From Bidens hawaiensis (Eukaryota; Streptophyta; Magnoliopsida; Asterales; Asteraceae): a stretch of DNA of 64,000 nt. Shown piece after piece: positions 60,451 to 64,000 of this stretch. How positions within the stretch are numbered: position 1 is the first letter of the stretch; every line of letters begins with the position of its first letter. The stretch is from contig JAIQDT010007324.1 of assembly GCA_021521415.1 (NCBI GenBank), positions 62,001 through 126,000 on the forward strand, in the 5' to 3' direction. Under the pieces are notes generated by a model. The model did no database searches. It worked only from the letters and a program-made list of their open reading frames with translations, and was not told the DNA's origin. The position numbers and the translations under genes were made by a program.

Positions 60451-61787
60451 ACCTGTCACACCCCGACTTAGGGCCTAGGCGTGTGACCACAAGTTGGTAC
60501 CTGTTTTGTAAATATATCAGAGTTTATGGTTAATTTTAGCGGAAGACTTTTGGTTTGAATATGATATTAATTTACATTGAAAATTTACTCGGGAATTAAA
60601 TACCCGAGTTTTAGTTTACAAAATATATGTTTCATATTACAAGGATTTAGTTTATCAAAACGGAGCCATCTTGTACGCGCTTCTATCTTCATTAAGACTC
60701 CAATCTTTGTTAATGCTACTTATGCTTAGTAACCTGCAATGGGTTTGAAAAATACGTCAGCTATATGCTGGTGAACACGTATGACTCTATAAAACATTTG
60801 AATGCCATTACAATCCAAATATAGTTTTCTTTACAAGCTCAGCTGAAGCATTTCTACTTCTGGTCTATGTACCACTGCCCTACACACACAATTATTTTCG
60901 AGCCACGTAGCCCTTAATGGGAAACTAGTTATGACCATTAGCCCGCGGCCACGTAGCCTTTGAATGATTAGGCTGAACGGTTATGTTTAGATTCAGACAC
61001 ATGTGTATTCGGCCTGAGTTGATTTTATTTTCTAATTTGTATTATAACGTTTTAGAGATCACATAACCTCATGTAAACATTGACTGACTCGTTAAGACAA
61101 ACACCCGTTCATCTTATCGAGTATAAATATGTTTTGACTGATTAAAAAGGTTAACGTATTCACCTGTACAGTCGGTGTTGGAAAACCTTGACGGATTGAT
61201 TGATTGTGAATGATATTTAACCTATACATAATAGGTTTGTATAAATACTTGAATGATGTTACTTGATTAAGCTATGATTGTAAGCTTAACCTTGAAATTG
61301 TTTATCTTTTGATTGTGAATGAAAACACTTGATTTTATGTGACGTTTGATATAGCATGCTTTGGCTTAATAGGTTTTAACACGTTGGTAAGTTTCTCCAG
61401 GTACGTAAACGGGTCCATCGGTTGATTGGGATTTGTACGAATTACTTTTCCTTAGGCAAGAAACTTACTACTAGTGATAACACCCTTACAGTTACTACAT
61501 GTCCGTCAAAATATATCTTTGATTAACATTACTTTATTATGAAGTAACGTTTATGAATGTGAATGTTTGTAAAATACGATCAAGGTTAAAGGCCATATCC
61601 TTGATTGATAGTCTAAGCTATAATTCAAATAACTTAAACATAACTCCTATCTTAACGCGGATACTTAGATTGATAATTAGAAAAGGGCAGGTTCTTGATC
61701 TACTCGATTATACGATTGCTAGCTTGATTATAACTTCGTTCCTTGCACGAACTACGAGAAAATGGCATGTCGGCCTTTTACGGAAAT

Positions 61788-63569
61788 TGTAACACCGCGT
61801 CTTTTACCCTCTTTAATTTAAGCTTAAAAGTGATAACTTAGGAAGTACAGGGACCAAAAGTGCAAATTCTGAAAATTTGTTTCCATCGCGATACACGACA
61901 GGGTAACAATCAACCCATTGCGTAGCGTGATGGGCTTGGTGAGTCACCGGACACGTGTTGAACACCGTGTCGACACGTGGCACAATATGACAGGCCACGT
62001 GTCATCACCGCATAAGGCGGTGTAAAATGGCGGCGTCGCGATACGCGACGGGCCACAAGGGACCTATCGCGTATCGCGATAGGTCCCTTGTGGCCCGTCG
62101 GGATAGGGTTCAAAAACGGCTATAAAAGGGGAGGACGGGTATGAACCCCATTCATCCCAAACTCACCTTTATTTTCACATAGTTAACCTAGGGAGGCGTG
62201 CCCAATAGCCGTGACGATCCGACGTGCCATTTTCTTGTAATACGTGCAAGAAACGAAGTTGGAATTAAGCTAGCAATCACACAAGCGAGTAGATCAAATC
62301 CTGCCTTATCGTGTATCAATCTAAGCATCCGAATTAAGGTAGGAGTTATGTTTAAGTTATTTGAATTATAGCTTAGACTATCAATCGAGGCTATGGCCTT
62401 TAACCTTGATCGTATTTTACAAACATTCATTCACAATCATGTTTTAATAAAACGTTACTTCATGATAAAGTAACGTTAAACAAAAGATATATTTTGACGG
62501 CATGTAGTAACTGGAAGGGGGATATCATTAGTAGTCAGTTTCTTGCCTAAGGAAAAGTAATTCGCATAAATCCCAATCAACCGAGGGAACCGTTTACTTA
62601 CCTGGAGAAACTTACTAACGTGATAGAACCTATTAGGCCAAAGCATGCTATATCAAACGTCACATAAAACTAAGTGTTTTCATTCACAATCAAAGATAAA
62701 CGATTTCAAGGTTAAGCTTATAATCATAGCTTAACATCATTCAAAACATTCATACGAACCTATTTATGTATAGGTTAATATCATTCACATTCGATCAATC
62801 AATCAGTCAAGGTTTACAACACCGACGGTACAGGTGAATACGTTCAAACCTTTTATAACGTGAATACGTCAACCTTTTTAATCAGCCAAAACATATTATA
62901 CTCAATAAGACGAACGGGAGTTTGTCTTAGCGAGTCAATCAATGTTTACATGAGATCGAGTAATCTCTAAAACTTTATAATACAAAGTAGAAAATAAAGT
63001 CAACTCAGACCGAATACACATGTGTCTGGATCCAAACATAACCGTTCAGCCTAATCATTCTAATGCTACGTGGTCGCGGGCTAATGGTCATAACTAGTCT
63101 CCCGGAAAAGGGCTACGTGGCTCGGGAACAATTGTGTGTGTAGGGCAGTGGTACGTAGACCAGAAGTAGAAATGCTTCTGCTGAGCTTGTAGAGAAAACT
63201 ATATTTGTATTATATTGTCATTCAAATGTTTTATTGAGTCATACGTGTTCACCAGCATATAGCTGACATATTTTTCCAACCCATTGCAGGTAATTAAGCA
63301 TAAGTAGCGTTAACAAGGATTGGAGTCTTAATAAAGATAGAAGCGCGTACAAGATGGCTCCGTTTTTTATATAAAATCCTTGTAATATAAAAACATATCT
63401 TTTGTAAACCAATACTCGGGTATTAACTTCCCGAGTAAATTTTCAATGTAAATTAATATTCTATTCAACTTAAAGTTTTCCGCTAAAATTTACCCATACA
63501 CTCTGATATATTTACAAAACAGGTACCAACTTGTTGTCACACGCCTAGACCCTAAGTCGGGGTGTGACA
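61788..63569 (+). mobile_element. Solo LTR of the same family in opposite orientation
   Basis: 1782 bp from TGTAACACCGCGTC to CGGGGTGTGACA, with target duplication GAAAT at 61783-61787 and 63570-63574. It is homologous to the surrounding LTR but inverted, so a relative inserted into this LTR and later recombined to a single LTR. It holds a long palindrome at 62046-62100 that the other LTR copies lack. Confidence 0.88.
62046..62100. repeat. Perfect inverted repeat, 26-bp arms, 3-bp loop
   Basis: The arms 62046-62071 and 62075-62100 are exact reverse complements around TAT. The core is CTATCGCG-TAT-CGCGATAG. Confidence 0.95.
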
Positions 63570-63863
63570 GAAATGGGGCACGCCTTTCGAGGTTAAATGT
63601 GTATAAATGGAGGTATGTTTGGGATGAAAATGGTTCAATCCCGTAACCCTCTATTTATAGGCAGAAATCGTACCCCGTCGCGATACGCGATGGGTTCCTT
63701 GTGACACGTCGCGTACCGCGGCGCCGCAATTTGACGCCGCCTTTCCGGCTTGTGACACGTGGACTGTCATATCGTGCCACTTGTTGACACGTTGTTGGAC
63801 ACGTGTCCAATGACTCAGCAAGGTCATCGCGATACGCGATGACCGTTGTGATTTGGGCCGTAG

Positions 63864-64000
63864 TAAATTATCAAACCTTAAGTAAATTATTAACTTTGTT
63901 ACAATAAATACAATTAAAATTTAAAAAATAAAAATGTTAGAAACAAAAAAGAAATAAAATTAAATTTATTACGAGGGGATAAAAACTAGTATGTGTGCAT
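63864..64000. other. AT-rich end of window, nothing seen
   Basis: Unrelated to the LTR it abuts; too short to classify. Confidence 0.6.

Larger units (their letters stand above)
52813..63863 (-). mobile_element. Ty3/gypsy Tekay-type element, degenerate, with nested solo LTR
   Basis: The 3' LTR is 52813-54633; the 5' LTR starts at 60454, is interrupted at 61788 and breaks off at about 63863, where similarity to the 3' LTR ends abruptly. The PBS at 60438-60450 reads TGGTATCAGATCC. The polypurine tract AAAAGGTGGGGAGGA is at 54634-54648. The internal order is accessory ORF, gag, protease, RT, RNase H, integrase, chromodomain. In the first 320 bp of the LTRs I count about 13 differences, so it is older than the gypsy at 27017. 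Coding is broken by at least six stops and a frameshift. Confidence 0.88.
60454..63863 (-). repeat. Older gypsy 5' LTR, split and truncated
   Basis: 60454-61787 and 63575-63863 together match most of the 3' LTR. The expected last 200 bp or so on the plus strand are missing; AT-rich unrelated DNA follows GGGCCGTAG. Confidence 0.8.

Noticed and set aside
52813..60453. Treating the extra ORF and gag fragments of the older gypsy as host genes
   Set aside because: They lie between PBS and polypurine tract of one element in the expected order and carry retrotransposon domains.
1..64000. CRISPR arrays, operons, tRNA or rRNA genes
   Set aside because: No regularly spaced short repeats, no bacterial gene layout and no recognisable tRNA or rRNA sequence were seen; this is plant nuclear DNA.

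Overview
This is a nuclear plant sequence: AT-rich, with intron-containing genes, plant-specific protein families (wall-associated kinase, F-box/LRR, JINGUBANG-type WD40, USP-kinase, CYP82 P450) and dense plant LTR retrotransposons, hAT-like MITEs and PIF/Harbinger elements. It is a eudicot, and an Asteraceae species seems most likely because of the style of the LTRs (many begin or end with TGTCACACC). That family-level guess is an inference from memory, not a measurement.

Host genes. (1) A three-exon WAKL14-type receptor kinase on the minus strand (1150-5967, 647 aa). (2) A three-exon F-box/LRR gene on the plus strand (11591-13716, 519 aa). (3) A two-exon WD40 gene on the plus strand (17864-19490) carrying a one-base frameshift. 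(4) An eight-exon USP-plus-kinase gene on the minus strand (38725-42198, 698 aa). (5) A two-exon CYP82-like P450 on the minus strand (47450-49923) with a stop codon and a frameshift. Every exon set was rebuilt from GT/AG sites with matching phase. The genes are unrelated and each has its own promoter; nothing suggests a cluster.

Mobile DNA makes up more than half of the window. At 22336-37774 there is a three-level nest: a decayed Ty1/copia element, split by a solo LTR (TSD ACTAC), itself split by a young, apparently intact Ty3/gypsy Tekay-type chromovirus (27017-34992, TSD AAAAC, nearly identical LTRs, a 1529-codon gag-pol). At 52813-63863 lies a second, decayed Tekay-type element; its upstream LTR is split by an oppositely oriented solo LTR of the same family (TSD GAAAT). 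A PIF/Harbinger element (43271-46245, TSD TTA) has its transposase interrupted by another solo LTR (TSD ACGAC). A fragment of a second Harbinger (its Myb-like ORF1) opens the window. Three hAT-like MITEs and two Tourist-like MITEs lie between or inside the genes.

The most interesting signal is an extra sense ORF between the primer-binding site and gag in both Tekay elements (33026-33767 and 59457-60311). In each it starts about 130-160 nt after the PBS, is about 250-285 codons long and contains long Glu-rich runs. The shared position suggests a conserved accessory protein. Secondary points of interest are a duplicated polypurine/LTR-edge block in the young element, a 26-bp-arm palindrome in the inverted solo LTR, and a possible autonomous/MITE relationship between the Harbinger ORF1 element and the two Tourist-like MITEs.
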